Shown here: positions 63,206-64,000 of the stretch, piece by piece
Layout: every line of letters begins with the position of its first letter
How positions within the stretch are numbered: position 1 is the first letter of the stretch
Assembly: GCF_002843385.1 (NCBI RefSeq)
Contig: NZ_MVDE01000006.1
Coordinates: forward strand, 1-64,000
Length of the DNA: 64,000 nucleotides
Direction: 5' to 3'
From: Labilibaculum manganireducens
GTDB lineage: Bacteria > Bacteroidota > Bacteroidia > Bacteroidales > Marinifilaceae
Program-made: the position numbers and the translations under genes
The notes under the pieces: generated by a model
Seen by the model: the letters and a program-made list of their open reading frames with translations, nothing else
What the model was told of the DNA's origin: nothing
Database searches by the model: none

Positions 63206-64000
63206 ATGAAACAACAATCGTTTATATATGCAACAATATTGCTTGCAGCTGTTTTTTTTAGCAGTTGTGACAAGAAATTTGAGGTTTTTGAAGATACAGT
63301 GGATGGAAATGATCTTCCAACTAATGTTGAGTCTGTTACTTCGGAGGCATTGCCGGGGCAAATTTTGTTAAAATGGGATGTTCCTTTGGATTCCAATTAT
63401 TATTATCTTCAGATGAGTTATTATGATCATTTAACTGAGAAAAAGGTATTTGAAGTGATATCTGTTTATGCTGATTCGATATTAATTGATAATACAAGAG
63501 CTAAATATGGAGATTATGAATTTGCATTTCAGGCGTTTAATAAAAACGGACAAGGAAGTGGCAAAATAAATGTAATGGCTAAATCTGGTATTGCTCCAGC
63601 AACAGAAACCATTACAGCTACTAAAATAGAGTTGGAAGCATCTCAGTTGAGTACGAATAACCAAGAGCCAAAAGAAGGGCCTATTGCCAATTTAATTGAC
63701 GGCAATTCAAGTTCTTTTTTTCATACTCGATGGAGTTCTCCGCAGATACCAATGCCACAGTACATTCAGATTGATCTGAATGAACCTATTGACGATTTTC
63801 AGTTTTATTTGGTGAACAGGGAATGGTCTCAGCAGGCGCCAAAAATAGTAGAGATACAAATTAGTAATGACGGAGTTAACTGGGAAACTGTTAAAACTAT
63901 TTCTTCAGGATTACCTTCTGCAGGAGGTGCTGATTATACTTCCGAAATTTTTAGACCTGGTCGTACGTTCTCTCATTTTAGATTTAATTGTTTAGAAACT
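63206..64000 (+). CDS. Surface lipoprotein with F5/8 type C domain, partial at window edge
   Basis: 265 codons are open to the end of the window. The lipoprotein signal is MKQQSFIYATILLAAVFFSSC. A fibronectin type III-like segment spans about residues 38-125 (ALPGQILLKWDVPLDSNYYY). A discoidin/F5-8 type C domain begins at about 145 (ANLIDGNSSSFFHTRW, QYIQIDLNEPIDDFQFYL, VEIQISNDGVNWETV). Position after two susCD pairs and this architecture fit a surface glycan-binding protein (SusE/SGBP-like role). Its 3' end is outside the window. The start codon directly follows a dispersed repeat unit. Confidence 0.85.
   Translation, partial: MKQQSFIYATILLAAVFFSSCDKKFEVFEDTVDGNDLPTNVESVTSEALPGQILLKWDVPLDSNYYYLQMSYYDHLTEKKVFEVISVYADSILIDNTRAKYGDYEFAFQAFNKNGQGSGKINVMAKSGIAPATETITATKIELEASQLSTNNQEPKEGPIANLIDGNSSSFFHTRWSSPQIPMPQYIQIDLNEPIDDFQFYLVNREWSQQAPKIVEIQISNDGVNWETVKTISSGLPSAGGADYTSEIFRPGRTFSHFRFNCLET

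Overview
The window looks like a chromosome segment of an anaerobic or facultative, probably marine or sediment Bacteroidota (order Marinilabiliales or a close relative). Evidence: low GC; AT-rich promoters with TAnnTTTG -7 boxes; almost no Shine-Dalgarno sequences; four susC or susD pairs-worth of outer-membrane genes (three SusC, three SusD) with an ECF sigma/FecR module and a hybrid two-component regulator; and the core order thrS-infC-rpmI-rplT next to dapB-lepB-wbqC. Genus is inference, not read from a marker.

Left part (1-21.6 kb) is mostly core genome. It has a TonB-dependent receptor, an M49-like protein that has lost both zinc histidines, a 7TM-HD phosphohydrolase, an NlpC/P60 peptidase with a NUDIX hydrolase, WbqC, signal peptidase I, DapB, the thrS-infC-rpmI-rplT operon (infC appears to start at ATA), a DPP IV-type peptidase, tRNA-Gly(GCC), a four-gene thioredoxin/ApbE/DUF4266/DUF3570 operon, a protein of unknown function, and tRNA-Leu(GAG).

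Middle part (21.6-46 kb) is a polysaccharide utilisation locus (PUL). An ECF sigma factor, FecR anti-sigma and STN-bearing SusC/SusD pair are followed by seven secreted glycosidases: GH31, GH127, GH27, GH51, GH51, a tandem GH43-GH43, and GH35. This set fits an arabinose- and galactose-rich plant or algal glycan (arabinogalactan, arabinan or pectin side chains). The GH31 operon has a candidate promoter preceded by a perfect 13-bp inverted repeat. A 31-nt element is shared between the fecR leader and the GH27 leader.

Right part (46-64 kb) is a second PUL. A divergent hybrid two-component sensor/regulator faces a beta-helix/GH43 fusion, two successive SusC/SusD pairs and a surface lipoprotein with an F5/8 type C domain that runs off the window. 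A perfectly phased 41-bp tandem repeat separates the two loci.

The most unusual non-coding feature is a dispersed repeat of 95-120 bp (five units at three loci). Every unit begins with ATGAAACG, and every array stops exactly at an ATGAAA, twice the start codon of a secreted-protein gene and once the edge of a terminator. Some units carry an additional nested CCCGAA/TTCGGG hairpin.
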